Assembly (NCBI RefSeq): GCF_009674535.1
Contig: NZ_WKJK01000022.1
Location: forward strand, 1 to 64,000
From: Duganella guangzhouensis
GTDB taxonomy: Bacteria > Pseudomonadota > Gammaproteobacteria > Burkholderiales > Burkholderiaceae_D
Reading direction: 5' to 3'
DNA length: 64,000 bases
How positions within the stretch are numbered: the first letter of the stretch is position 1; each line of letters starts with the position of its first letter. Below, one piece after another: positions 25,471 through 34,008 of the stretch. Both the position numbers and the translations under genes were made by a program. The notes under the pieces are model-generated. The model saw only the letters and a list, made by a program, of their open reading frames with translations, was not told where the DNA came from and searched no databases.

Positions 25471-26130
25471 ATGCTGGACCAAACCGCAGTATCCCCTTAT
25501 ACCCTGGTATCCGATGATCTCGAAGGCCGCATCCACGCCGCGCTGGAAGCCATGCGCGCCGGTGTGCCGGTCATCCTGCTGGACGATTTCGACCGCGAGA
25601 ACGAAGCGGACCTGATCGTCGCCGCCGAGAAGATGACTGTGCAGACCATGGCCATGATGATCCGCGAATGCAGCGGCATCGTTTGCCTGTGCCTGAGCGC
25701 CGACAAGGTGCGCGAACTGGAACTGCCGATGATGGCGGCCAATAACGGCAGCCGTTACGGCACGCCGTTCACGGTCTCGATCGAAGCGCGCGAAGGCGTG
25801 ACCACCGGCGTTTCCGCCGCCGACCGCGTCACCACCATCCGCACCGCGATTGCGGCCGATGCCAAGCCGGCCGACCTGGTACATCCGGGCCACGTGTTCC
25901 CGCTACGCGCCACGCCAGGCGGCGTGCTGGCCCGCAAAGGCCACACCGAGGGCTCGGTCGACCTGTCTATCATGGCCGGCCTGCAGCCATCCGCCGTGTT
26001 GTGCGAGTTGATGAACCCGGACGGCACCATGATGCGCGGCGCCGACATCGAACGCTTCGCGGAACAGCACCAGATGCCAATTCTGACCATCGCCGAGATG
26101 ATCGAATGGCGCACCACGCGCGGTATCTAA
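25471..26130 (+). CDS. ribB: 3,4-dihydroxy-2-butanone-4-phosphate synthase
   Basis: A 219-residue single-domain enzyme that converts ribulose 5-phosphate to the four-carbon precursor of riboflavin. The acidic metal site is DDFDRENEADL; further family blocks are GIVCLCLS, GSRYGTPFTVSIEAREGVTTGVSAADR and HPGHVFPL. No GTP cyclohydrolase II domain is fused, as in E. coli RibB. ATG 25471 has AAGGAG upstream; the frame upstream passes through the riboswitch and is not coding. The FMN riboswitch just upstream gives feedback control. Its stop interlocks with that of the MFS gene. Confidence 0.97.
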   Translation: MLDQTAVSPYTLVSDDLEGRIHAALEAMRAGVPVILLDDFDRENEADLIVAAEKMTVQTMAMMIRECSGIVCLCLSADKVRELELPMMAANNGSRYGTPFTVSIEAREGVTTGVSAADRVTTIRTAIAADAKPADLVHPGHVFPLRATPGGVLARKGHTEGSVDLSIMAGLQPSAVLCELMNPDGTMMRGADIERFAEQHQMPILTIAEMIEWRTTRGI

Positions 26131-27506
26131 ACCGGCTTGCCCAGCCTGATGTAGCGATACACCAGGCATAGCGCGCCAGCGTAGGCTGCGGCGATCAAGG
26201 TAAACGCCAGCGGCAAACGCAGCGCCCAATCAGGCACCGTGTGCAACACGGTGCCCATCAGCGCCACGCCGACCAGCGCGCCGACCTGCCGGTTGGCGTT
26301 GAGGGCGGCGGCGGCGCTGTTGGCGTGGTCCTTCCCCGCCACCAGCATCACGGTCGCCGTCATGCCCGGAATCGCAATCCCGATCGCCACATTCATCACC
26401 ACCGCTGCCGTCACCAGCAGCCAGTAAGGCGTTTCCGGACGCAGGCCGGCCAGCATCAGCAAGGCCATCGCCAGCCCCGCCAGCAAGCCATACAGCATCG
26501 GCGGCCGCGTGCCGACGCGCGCCGTAATCCGGCCCGAGGTCAGATTGCCGATGGCGAAAGCCGCCATCATCGGAATCAGCCGCAAGCCGGTTTGCAGCGC
26601 ATCCGAGCCCTCCTGCTGAATGAATAAACTCAGCAAGAACAACTGGCCAAACACGGCAAAGTTAATTAAGAATCCAACCCCATTGGCCGCCGCAAAGGCC
26701 GGCGTCTCGAACAGCGCTTTAGGCAGCAAGGGATGCGCACCGGTGCGTTCGCGCCGCACCAGCAGCGTGGTCGCCAGCAGCGTCGCCAAGGCGGCCGCCA
26801 GCACGCCGGCCGAGGTCCATCCTAACACCGGCCCTTCGATCAGTACAAAACTCAGCGCCGCCAACGCCGCCACGCCCAGCGCATGGCTCAGCATCGACAG
26901 ATCACGCGCATGGCGCGGCGTAGCTGGCGCCAGCACCTGCGTCAGCACAATGCCCAACAGACCAATCGGCACGTTCACCCAGAACACGCTGCGCCAGCCA
27001 AAAGCGTGCACCAGCGCACCGCCTACCAGCGGCCCGGCCGCCGACGAACAGCCGACGATGGCCGACCAGGTGCCCAGCATGCGCGCCCGCGTCGCCTTGT
27101 CTTCGTAGGCATGCGTCATCAAACTCAATGAACTGGGCATGAACAGCGCCGCGCCCACGCCCTGCAGCAGCCGCGAAGCGATCAGAGTATGACCGCTGGG
27201 CGCCACCGCGCACAGCACCGAGCCGAGGATGAACACACTCAAGCCGCCCTGGTACACGGTCTTGGGGCCGAAACGGTCGGCCAGCGCGCCGCCGGCCATC
27301 AGCAGCGCGGCAAAGGTCAGCGTGTAACCGTCCACCACCCACACCAGACCGGTGAGCGGCACATTCAGGCTGAGCGAAATGTCGGACAGCGCGGTATTGA
27401 CGGCGGTGACATCGATCATCGCCATCACAAAGCCGATGGCCAGCGTCATCAGCATCAGCAAAGGGGGAACCTGGCGCGCTGGCGCCACTATGGTGGAAGT
27501 AGTCAT
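26127..27506 (-). CDS. MFS drug/metabolite exporter, DHA2 (14-helix) type
   Basis: 459 residues with about fourteen hydrophobic segments. The DHA2 landmarks are present: VNTALSDISLSLNVPLTGLVWVVDGYTL in the first pair of helices, GALADRFGPK in the A-motif loop, and GPLVGGALVHAFGWRSVFWVNVPIG (motif C region). It exports drugs or dyes by proton exchange. It is divergent from a LysR regulator with an inverted repeat between, so that regulator probably controls it. Confidence 0.9.
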   Translation of the reverse strand: MTTSTIVAPARQVPPLLMLMTLAIGFVMAMIDVTAVNTALSDISLSLNVPLTGLVWVVDGYTLTFAALLMAGGALADRFGPKTVYQGGLSVFILGSVLCAVAPSGHTLIASRLLQGVGAALFMPSSLSLMTHAYEDKATRARMLGTWSAIVGCSSAAGPLVGGALVHAFGWRSVFWVNVPIGLLGIVLTQVLAPATPRHARDLSMLSHALGVAALAALSFVLIEGPVLGWTSAGVLAAALATLLATTLLVRRERTGAHPLLPKALFETPAFAAANGVGFLINFAVFGQLFLLSLFIQQEGSDALQTGLRLIPMMAAFAIGNLTSGRITARVGTRPPMLYGLLAGLAMALLMLAGLRPETPYWLLVTAAVVMNVAIGIAIPGMTATVMLVAGKDHANSAAAALNANRQVGALVGVALMGTVLHTVPDWALRLPLAFTLIAAAYAGALCLVYRYIRLGKPV

Positions 27507-27561
27507 TTACCCATGTTAGGCCGCTTGCGTGATGCAGTAAATACGCATAACATCGGCACTC

Positions 27562-27579
27562 TGATGCAAAAATGCATCA
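27562..27579. promoter_or_regulatory. Perfect inverted repeat between DHA2 exporter and LysR genes
   Basis: TGATGCA, spacer AAAA, TGCATCA: two perfect 7-base arms just upstream of the lysR start codon and 56 bp from the exporter start. Symmetric sites in the space between a LysR gene and its divergent target are typical LysR or autoregulation sites. A related half, TGATGCA, occurs again at 27531-27537. Confidence 0.55.
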
Positions 27580-27590
27580 TGGAGCACACC

Positions 27591-28457
27591 ATGGACTGGG
27601 ACAACGCCCGCATCTTCCTCGCCATCTACCGCAAAGGCACGCTGCGTGCAGCCGCCGCGCTGCTGGATATCGACCAGGCCACCGTCGGCCGCCGCCTCAA
27701 CGCGCTGGAAAAATCGCTCGGCGCGCGGCTGTTCCTGCGCACCCCGTCCGGCTATATGGCGACGCCCGCCGGCGAAACGGCGCTCAGCGCGGCCGAGAAG
27801 ATGGAACAGGCGGCGCTGCAGTTCCAGCGCGAGATGCAGGGCATCGACAACCGCCTGTCCGGCAGCGTGTGCGTCACCACCTCGGACACCATGGCCGCCC
27901 ACTTCGTCATCGCCGCCATGCGGCGGCTGCATGTGATGCATCCCGAAATCCGCATTGTGCTCAGCACCAGCACCGATATCACCAACCTGACCCGGCGCGA
28001 GGCTGATCTGGCGGTGCGCACGCTGAAGCCGACCAGCCCAGACCTGATCACACGCCATCTGGTCAAGCGCAGCATGGGCCTGTACGCCACGCCAGAGTAT
28101 CTGAAAGAGCGCGGCATGCCGGTGCCGGGCAACGGCTTGGCCGGGCATGACATCGTCATCTACCAGCCCTCGGTGGCGCAGCGCCATCAGGAAAAGATCT
28201 GCCTGGAGCCGGTGCACAACGCGCGCGTGGCGATGGAGGTCAACAGCGGCATGGCGCTGATCGAAGCCGCGCGCCAGGGCATGGGCATCACCGAACTGCC
28301 CTGCCACATGGCCGACCACGATCCGCGTCTGGTACGGGTGTGGCCGGAGCGCGTCGACCAGTACGACGTGTGGCTGGTGATGCACAGCGACTTAAGCCGC
28401 AGCGCGCGGGTGCGGGCAGCTGCGGACGCCGTCATCGCCACCATACAGGACGAGTAG
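27591..28457 (+). CDS. LysR-family transcriptional regulator
   Basis: 288 residues with the N-terminal winged helix (MDWDNARIFLAIYRKGTLRAAAALLDIDQATVGRRLNALEKSLGARLFLRTPSGYMAT) and a C-terminal effector-binding domain from about residue 90. The start is ATG 27591, with GGAG at 27581 giving good spacing; ATG 27579 would lie in the inverted repeat. Divergent from the DHA2 exporter, which is its likely target. Confidence 0.92.
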   Translation: MDWDNARIFLAIYRKGTLRAAAALLDIDQATVGRRLNALEKSLGARLFLRTPSGYMATPAGETALSAAEKMEQAALQFQREMQGIDNRLSGSVCVTTSDTMAAHFVIAAMRRLHVMHPEIRIVLSTSTDITNLTRREADLAVRTLKPTSPDLITRHLVKRSMGLYATPEYLKERGMPVPGNGLAGHDIVIYQPSVAQRHQEKICLEPVHNARVAMEVNSGMALIEAARQGMGITELPCHMADHDPRLVRVWPERVDQYDVWLVMHSDLSRSARVRAAADAVIATIQDE

Positions 28458-28497
28458 CGGACGCCGCTCCTGTACGTTACGGTGCTAAGATGCCAAC

Positions 28498-29286
28498 ATG
28501 AGCACCCAAGCATCGACACTTCACCTCCTGCAACGGCTGCACCTGGGCACAGTCGCCTGGCTGCACAGCTGGTGGCGGCTGCTGCACTTTGCGGTGCTGA
28601 TGTTTTCCCTGGCGCTGTCGCCATCCAGCTATGGACGCGAGCGACGGCCGGTGCTGGCGCACCATCTGGTGGCGGACACCGCGCCCAATCTGGCGTGGTA
28701 CGGCGTGCTGTCGGCGCTAGTCAGCCTGGTGCTGATCAGGATCGTGGTGGTCACCTCACAAAGCTACGGCCTGTCGCGCTTTGCGCTGGAGATGGTGGTA
28801 CGAGTGCTGGTGCTGGAGCTGATCCCCCTGACCGCCGCTGCCTTCGTCGCGCTGCGCACCACCCTGCCCGCCGGGCTGGAATTCTCCCAATCCCGCGTCG
28901 CCACCGCGAGCATCACCGAAGCGGAACTGCGCGATGAATTCTTCCCGCGCGTGGCGTCCGGCATCTTCGCCGTCTGGATGCTGGCCGCCGTCAGCTGCGT
29001 GCTGACGCTGATGCTGGCCTACTTGTCGCTGTACGGCTTCACGCCGTGGGCGCTGCCCGGCTACACGCGCGTGGTGGGACAAGTGTTCAATCCCGCCGTC
29101 ACCCTGATCCTGGTACTGAAGATCGTATTCTTCAGCTTTGCCGTCGGCCTGATACCGATGGCGTCCTCGTTCTACTTCGGCGCCAGCTACCGCAACAAAG
29201 TCACGCACGGCCTGTCGGACATGGTGCGCCTGTTCGCCGTCATGCTGCTGATCGAAGTCGCCTCGCTCATGGGTAACTACTACTGA
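28498..29286 (+). CDS. MlaE-like ABC permease (divergent)
   Basis: 262 residues with five to six hydrophobic segments. The family pattern of MlaE permeases is visible: VLELIPLTAAAFVALRTTLPAGLE replaces the usual conserved LRELGPVLTAL block, and LVLKIVFFSFAVGLIPMASSFYFG matches the late helix and loop. MlaE proteins move phospholipids between membranes with an MCE protein and an ATPase. It is followed after one base by an MCE gene and then a lipoprotein gene, but no ATP-binding subunit is present. Identity is likely but divergent. Confidence 0.78.
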   Translation: MSTQASTLHLLQRLHLGTVAWLHSWWRLLHFAVLMFSLALSPSSYGRERRPVLAHHLVADTAPNLAWYGVLSALVSLVLIRIVVVTSQSYGLSRFALEMVVRVLVLELIPLTAAAFVALRTTLPAGLEFSQSRVATASITEAELRDEFFPRVASGIFAVWMLAAVSCVLTLMLAYLSLYGFTPWALPGYTRVVGQVFNPAVTLILVLKIVFFSFAVGLIPMASSFYFGASYRNKVTHGLSDMVRLFAVMLLIEVASLMGNYY

Positions 29287-29287
29287 T

Positions 29288-30256
29288 ATGACAGAACCTG
29301 CCAACCAAGCCGCGCCCGTGCGCAACGCCGAATTCAAAGCCGCCCTGCTACTGGTACTGATGGTAGTGCTGGTACTCGGCTCCGCCGTCTACCTGCTGTA
29401 CGCGCGCGGCGCCTTCGAATCCACGCAAACCCTGATCCTGCAGGCCGAAGACTCCGAAGGCGTGGTGGTCGGCATGGACGTCACCTTCGCCGGCTTCCCC
29501 ATAGGCCGCGTGCGGCGCATCGAATTGAGCCCAGAAGGCAAAGCCCGCGTGGTAGTCGACGTGCCACGCAAAGACGCGCACTGGCTGCGCAGTTCCAGCA
29601 TCTTCACGTTGGAGCGCGCATTGGTGGGCGGCGCCAAGCTGCGCGCCTTCAGCGGCATCCCCACCGATCCACCGTTGGAAGACGGCGCCTCGCGTGCGCT
29701 GCTGGTGGGCGACCCTACCGCCGAAATTCCACGTCTGCTGTCGGCCGCGCGCGACCTGCTGCAAAACCTGAACGACCTCACCGCCGAGAACTCCGCGCTG
29801 GCCGCCAGCCTGGCCAACGTGGCCGGCGTCACCGGCAAGCTGAATGGCCCGCACGGCGCCATGGGCCTGATCGCCGGCGACGACAAAAACGCCGCACAAC
29901 TGACCGAACGCGCCAACAAACTGCTGGTGACAGTGAACGCGCTAGCGGTCAAAGCGGATAGCCTGATTGGCCATGCCGACGATCGCGTCTTCGGCCAGCA
30001 AGGCGTAATGACCGACGCCCAAGCCACCATCCAGCAGCTAAACGGCTTGCTGGCCGACGCCCGTAATAGCCTGAAGAAGATGGACGCCGTGCTGGTAGAA
30101 GCACAAGCCGTCGCCTCCAACACCAAAGAAGCCACCGCCGACCTGGGCGCGTTGCGAGGCGAAGTCGAAAGCAGCTTGCGGCGGGTGGAACAACTGGTCA
30201 ATGAAATCAACCGCAAATGGCCATTCAAACGCGACACGGAGATCAAGCTGCCATGA
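29288..30256 (+). CDS. MCE-domain protein (MlaD-like)
   Basis: 322 residues. One N-terminal membrane helix (ALLLVLMVVLVLGSAVYLL) is followed by an MCE domain (about 50-130; LQAEDSEGVVVGMDVTFAGFPIGRVRRIEL is the typical start) and a long C-terminal helical region from about 160 rich in heptad-like repeats (LTERANKLLVTVNALAVKADSL). MCE proteins form hexameric tubes carrying lipid across the periplasm. It is immediately downstream of the MlaE-like permease (1-bp gap) and overlaps the lipoprotein gene. Confidence 0.9.
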   Translation: MTEPANQAAPVRNAEFKAALLLVLMVVLVLGSAVYLLYARGAFESTQTLILQAEDSEGVVVGMDVTFAGFPIGRVRRIELSPEGKARVVVDVPRKDAHWLRSSSIFTLERALVGGAKLRAFSGIPTDPPLEDGASRALLVGDPTAEIPRLLSAARDLLQNLNDLTAENSALAASLANVAGVTGKLNGPHGAMGLIAGDDKNAAQLTERANKLLVTVNALAVKADSLIGHADDRVFGQQGVMTDAQATIQQLNGLLADARNSLKKMDAVLVEAQAVASNTKEATADLGALRGEVESSLRRVEQLVNEINRKWPFKRDTEIKLP

Positions 30257-30903
30257 ACAAGCCCCTGATCCTCACCGCCCTGCTGCTGGCCGGCTGCGGC
30301 AACAACCCACCGGTGCCGGACTGGCAAATGACAGCGCACAGCAGCATCGACCGCGCCAACGCCGCCTACATGGAAGGCAACGCCCGCGTCGAAGCCGCCG
30401 AATACCAGCGCGCCCGCAGCGCGCTGGCCAGCACCGGCAAAGTAGACCTCATCATCCGCGCAGAGTTGATACGCTGCGCCGCCCGCGTCGCCTCGCTAGT
30501 CTTCGAAGACTGCGCCGGCTACGACAAACTAGCGCAAGACGCCAGCCCCGCCGATCGCGCCTACGCCGCCTACCTCGCCGGCCGCCCATCCAGCGCCGCA
30601 GACGTGGCACTACTACCAACCCAACATCAAGCCGTGGCATCAGCAAGCAGCGACGCGGCCGCAGCCAGCGCGGCACAAGCCATCACCGACCCGCTATCGA
30701 AACTGGTAGCCAGCGGCGTACTACTGCGCACCGGCCGCGCCAGCCCGTCCGTGCTGGCCGACGCCGTCGACACCGCCTCCGCCCAAGGCTGGCGACGCCC
30801 CCTGCTAGCCTGGCTAGGCGTGCAAGCCATGCGCGCCGACCAAGCCGGCGACAGCACCGAAGCCCAGCGCATCCGCCGCCGCATCGCCCTCATCACCAAC
30901 TAA
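30253..30903 (+). CDS. Lipoprotein of the MCE operon
   Basis: 216 residues with a lipoprotein signal (MNKPLILTALLLAGC, lipobox LLAGC), so the mature protein is anchored at the cysteine. The remainder is Ala-rich and helical with tetratricopeptide-like spacing but no clear domain. The start overlaps the end of the MCE gene by 4 bp, so the three genes are one operon. A role with the MCE tube, such as an outer-membrane or periplasmic partner, is suggested only by position. Confidence 0.75.
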   Translation: MNKPLILTALLLAGCGNNPPVPDWQMTAHSSIDRANAAYMEGNARVEAAEYQRARSALASTGKVDLIIRAELIRCAARVASLVFEDCAGYDKLAQDASPADRAYAAYLAGRPSSAADVALLPTQHQAVASASSDAAAASAAQAITDPLSKLVASGVLLRTGRASPSVLADAVDTASAQGWRRPLLAWLGVQAMRADQAGDSTEAQRIRRRIALITN

Positions 30904-30910
30904 TGTCCAC

Positions 30911-30989
30911 CTCCGGGGTCAGGTCCCGAATTCCAACACGAGCTCATCCCCAAACTCCGGGGTCAGGTCCATCATTTCAACACGAGCTC
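30911..30989 (+). repeat. Pair of 35-bp direct repeats (REP-like)
   Basis: Two copies lie at 30911-30945 and 30955-30989. Both begin CTCCGGGGTCAGGTCC and end CAACACGAGCTC; only the middle seven bases differ (CGAATTC against ATCATTT). The distance from start to start is 44 bp. They fill the space between the MCE-operon lipoprotein gene and the nucleoside hydrolase. GGGGTCAGGTC-type elements are known in betaproteobacteria as dispersed repeats near REP-associated transposases. No transposase is in this window. Confidence 0.75.
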
Positions 30990-31035
30990 GTCTGTACATC
31001 CGGTAAAATTCCTCCTTCACCGCATTGAGGATCAC

Positions 31036-31998
31036 ATGGCTTACTCTCTCGCCCGCCCGTTGCGCGGGCTGTTCACCGCATTCGCCCTGTCTTGCGCCGT
31101 GCTGGCGCAGGCGGCGCCGCAAAAAGTCATCGTCGACATGGACATTGGCGACGACATCGACGACGCCTTCGCCCTCGGCCTGCTGCTGCAAAGCCCCGAC
31201 ATCGAAATCGTCGGCATCACCACCGCCTGGGGCGACACCGCGCTGCGCGCCCAGTTGCTGGAGCGCCTGCTGCGCGAAACGGGCCATAGCCAGATCCCGG
31301 TCGCGCAAGGTATCCTCACCAAGGACAATCCGCAGCCCTTCACGCAAGCGCGCTACGCCCAGCGCGGCAAGCTGCCGCCCAAGATCGACGCCGTCAACTT
31401 CATGCTGGAGCAGATCAAACGCCAGCCCGGCCAGATCACGCTACTGGCCCTCGGCCCTCTGACCAACGTCGGCGCCGCCATCGAACGCGATGCCGCCACC
31501 TTCGGCAAACTCAAACAAGTGGCCATGATGGGCGGCTCGGTGCGCAGCGGCTATCGCAAATCGCAGTACGTGCCATCGCGCCCGGCCGACAAGGAATACA
31601 ACATCGCCTCCGACATCGCCGGCGCACAAAAGCTGTTCACTTCCGGCGTGCCTATCGTGATGATGCCAGTCGACTCGACCCAGATCCGCCTCGACGAAGT
31701 GGAACGCAACGCCCTGCTCGGCCACGGCTCGCCGGTCACCGATCAACTGGCGCTGCTCTATCACCAGTGGATAGACGCCTACCAGCCCTGGTCCAGCAAC
31801 ATGCCATCGCTGTTCGACGTGGTGCCAGTGGCGTGGATGATCGACCCGACGGTCTGCCCGACCACGCCGCTGCATATCGTGGTCGACAAGGACGGCTACA
31901 CCCGCGAACAAGCCGGCAAGCCGAACGCGCAAGTGTGCCTGGCCTCGGACCAGAAGCGCTTCTTCGAAATCCTGATGCCACGCCTGCTGAAGGACTGA
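31036..31998 (+). CDS. Exported nucleoside hydrolase (IUNH family)
   Basis: 320 residues with a signal peptide (LFTAFALSCAVLAQAAP) and the calcium-binding cluster DMDIGDDIDDAFAL of inosine-uridine nucleoside hydrolases; the ALGPLTNVGAAIERD and MMGGSVR blocks are also typical. It would split nucleosides to base and ribose in the periplasm; most bacterial members are cytosolic. GAGGATC precedes ATG 31036. Confidence 0.92.
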   Translation: MAYSLARPLRGLFTAFALSCAVLAQAAPQKVIVDMDIGDDIDDAFALGLLLQSPDIEIVGITTAWGDTALRAQLLERLLRETGHSQIPVAQGILTKDNPQPFTQARYAQRGKLPPKIDAVNFMLEQIKRQPGQITLLALGPLTNVGAAIERDAATFGKLKQVAMMGGSVRSGYRKSQYVPSRPADKEYNIASDIAGAQKLFTSGVPIVMMPVDSTQIRLDEVERNALLGHGSPVTDQLALLYHQWIDAYQPWSSNMPSLFDVVPVAWMIDPTVCPTTPLHIVVDKDGYTREQAGKPNAQVCLASDQKRFFEILMPRLLKD

Positions 31999-32002
31999 TG
32001 CC

Positions 32003-32347
32003 ATGGCCCTGGTCTACTCCACCGAAACCGGCCGCATGTGCCCGGACTGCCGCAAGCCGCTGACCGACTGCGCGTGCAAAGCCGCCGCCAAAACCAAACC
32101 GGCCGGCGACGGCAATGTGCGCGTGTCACGCGAGTCCAAAGGACGCGGCGGCAAAACCGTCACACTGGTACGCGGCCTGCCGCTCGACGCCGACGCGCTG
32201 GCCGCCCTGGGCAAACAACTGCGCAGCGCCTGCGGCTCCGGCGGCACCGTCAAGGACGGCGTGCTTGAAATTCAGGGCGACCATTGCGAACGCGTGATGG
32301 CCGAACTGCTCAAACACGGCTACAAGCCGAAGCGCGTCGGCGGCTAG
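32003..32347 (+). CDS. yciH: SUI1-domain translation factor (YciH-like)
   Basis: 114 residues. The C-terminal part (about 40-110) is an eIF1/SUI1 fold (GGKTVTLVRGLPLDADALAALGKQLRSACGSGGTVKDGVLEIQGDH), and the N terminus carries cysteines CPDC and CAC that could hold a metal. YciH acts as a small translation-initiation inhibitor under stress in E. coli. It follows the nucleoside hydrolase gene by 4 bp and may share its transcript. Its stop interlocks with the convergent hydrolase gene (CTAG). Confidence 0.92.
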   Translation: MALVYSTETGRMCPDCRKPLTDCACKAAAKTKPAGDGNVRVSRESKGRGGKTVTLVRGLPLDADALAALGKQLRSACGSGGTVKDGVLEIQGDHCERVMAELLKHGYKPKRVGG

Positions 32348-32958
32348 CCCGCGTTACGCGCGCGCTGGGCGGATAAGTAGATATTATCCCGCTCTAGCGC
32401 CTTCCCTTCACGCACGGCGGCAATCCAAGCCTCGGTGCTGGCCACCGCCGCAAAGCTCGAATGAAATACCGTGCTGAATACGCGGTGTATCTCCTCCGCG
32501 CTGGCCTTGCCGGCCGCATTCGCATACGACGGCGAGCCAGCGGCATCGGCCAGAAATTCCACCGTCAGCCCATTGTGCGACGCTTCGAAAATGGTCGAGG
32601 CATTGCAGTTATGCGTCATATAGCCCACCACCGTCAGCGTGTCGACGCCGCGCGCAGCCAGCCATTGCGCCAGATCGGTGCCGGCAAAGGCACTAGCCTG
32701 CTTCTTGTTGATATGGTGACTGGCCTTGCGCTCCGCCACCGACGCGTGCAGCTGCCAGCCATCCGAACCGATGGCGAAGATCGGCGACTGTTCCGGCGCA
32801 TCGTGCTGCACCACCACCACCGGAATTTCAGCCGCAATCGCGGCATCGATCGCCAGCGCGATATTGCGCAGCGAATCCTGCACTGGTGGATATTCAATCG
32901 GCAGTTGCCCGCTGACATATTCATTTTGCACATCAATCACGATCAAGGCACGGCGCAT
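32344..32958 (-). CDS. Cysteine hydrolase (isochorismatase-like)
   Basis: 204 residues with the three active-site parts of the family: aspartate in IVIDVQNEYVSG, lysine near the middle (NKKQASAF), and the cysteine in VVGYMTHNCNAS. Members hydrolyse isochorismate, nicotinamide or other amides; the substrate is not evident. AGGAG lies upstream of the ATG at 32958. It is divergent from the GlxA-type regulator. Confidence 0.9.
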   Translation of the reverse strand: MRRALIVIDVQNEYVSGQLPIEYPPVQDSLRNIALAIDAAIAAEIPVVVVQHDAPEQSPIFAIGSDGWQLHASVAERKASHHINKKQASAFAGTDLAQWLAARGVDTLTVVGYMTHNCNASTIFEASHNGLTVEFLADAAGSPSYANAAGKASAEEIHRVFSTVFHSSFAAVASTEAWIAAVREGKALERDNIYLSAQRARNAG

Positions 32959-33037
32959 GGTGTTCTCCTGTTAGATGGAGCAGCCATTGTGCGCCCCCCA
33001 GCCCACGCGCAAAAGCGGCCCGAAGGCATACATTCGA

Positions 33038-33043
33038 TATAAT
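33038..33043 (+). promoter_or_regulatory. -10 box of the GlxA-type regulator gene (possible leaderless mRNA)
   Basis: TATAAT stands 6 bases before the ATG at 33050, which places the expected transcription start on or next to that A. No Shine-Dalgarno is present. A -35 match is poor. Confidence 0.5.
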
Positions 33044-33049
33044 CGGGCC

Positions 33050-34003
33050 ATGAACACGCCAACCGCCCGTCGCCACCGGATCGCCGTCATCGCCTTCGAC
33101 GGCATCACGCCCTTCCACCTGTCCGTGCCTGGCATGGTGTTTCGCGACGCGCAAATCTTCGATCTGCGGATCTGCGCGGCCGATCCCTCGCCACTGCGCA
33201 CCACCGCCGGCTTCGACATCACGGTCCGCCACACCCTGCGCGCGCTGACCGACGCCGATATCGTCATCGTCCCGACCTGGCACGACGACTGCCGCCCAGC
33301 GCCAGCCAAACTGCTGGAAGCCCTGCGCCGCTCACACAAACGCGGTGCGCGCCTGGTCGGTCTGTGCCTCGGTGCCTTCACCCTGGCCGAAGCCGGCCTG
33401 CTGGACCAGCGCCGCGCCACCACCCACTGGGCCTATGCGGATACGTTGGCCGAGCGCTATCCCGCCATCGCGGTGGATAGCGAGGTGCTGTACGTGGATG
33501 ACGAGATACTGACTTCCGCCGGCGTGGCGGCGGGCCTGGACTGCTGCCTGCATCTGCTGCGCCAGCTGTGCGGCGCCGATGCGGCCAACCACGTGGCGCG
33601 ACAACTGGTGGTGGCGCCGCATCGCCAGGGCGGTCAGGCACAATTCATCGAGCGCCCGGTGCCGGCCAGCGGCAGCGACGACCGCTTCACGCAAGTTCTG
33701 GATTGGGTCAACCGCCATCTGGCCGAGCACCACAGCATCGACACGCTGGCCACGCGCGCCGCCATGAGCCGCCGCAATTTCACGCGCCACTTCCGCGACG
33801 CCACCGGCACCTCGTTCAAGCAATGGCTGTTGAACCAGCGCGTGACCCACGCGCAGCGGCTGCTGGAGACCAGCGAGCTGTCGATGGAAATGGTGGCGCA
33901 GGAAGCGGGCTTCGGCTCGGCACTGTCACTGCGACAGCATTTCCGTGCCCACTTGCGCACCTCGCCATCGGACTACCGCCGCCAGTTCCGTGCCGGCGGC
34001 TGA
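33050..34003 (+). CDS. GlxA-type AraC regulator (DJ-1/PfpI domain plus HTH)
   Basis: 317 residues. The N-terminal DJ-1/PfpI-like domain (about 8-180) has IAVIAFDGITPFHLSVPGMVF, VIVPTW and the nucleophile region LVGLCLGAFTLAEAGLL with cysteine; the C-terminal AraC domain (about 215-310) has RAAMSRRNFTRHFRDATGTSFKQWLLNQR and EAGFGSALSLRQHFR. GlxA-type proteins sense small molecules. It is divergent from the cysteine hydrolase, which may be its target. The long upstream frame is not used: the -10 box lies just before ATG 33050. Confidence 0.93.
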   Translation: MNTPTARRHRIAVIAFDGITPFHLSVPGMVFRDAQIFDLRICAADPSPLRTTAGFDITVRHTLRALTDADIVIVPTWHDDCRPAPAKLLEALRRSHKRGARLVGLCLGAFTLAEAGLLDQRRATTHWAYADTLAERYPAIAVDSEVLYVDDEILTSAGVAAGLDCCLHLLRQLCGADAANHVARQLVVAPHRQGGQAQFIERPVPASGSDDRFTQVLDWVNRHLAEHHSIDTLATRAAMSRRNFTRHFRDATGTSFKQWLLNQRVTHAQRLLETSELSMEMVAQEAGFGSALSLRQHFRAHLRTSPSDYRRQFRAGG

Positions 34004-34008
34004 AACCC

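Noticed and set aside
28458..28497. Search for an ATPase gene of the MCE system around 28.4-31 kb
   Set aside because: No Walker A or signature motif occurs in any frame between the LysR and nucleoside hydrolase genes.
30911..30989. Repeats considered as a CRISPR remnant or IS ends
   Set aside because: Only two units, a 9-bp interval with no spacer, and no transposase or cas gene nearby.
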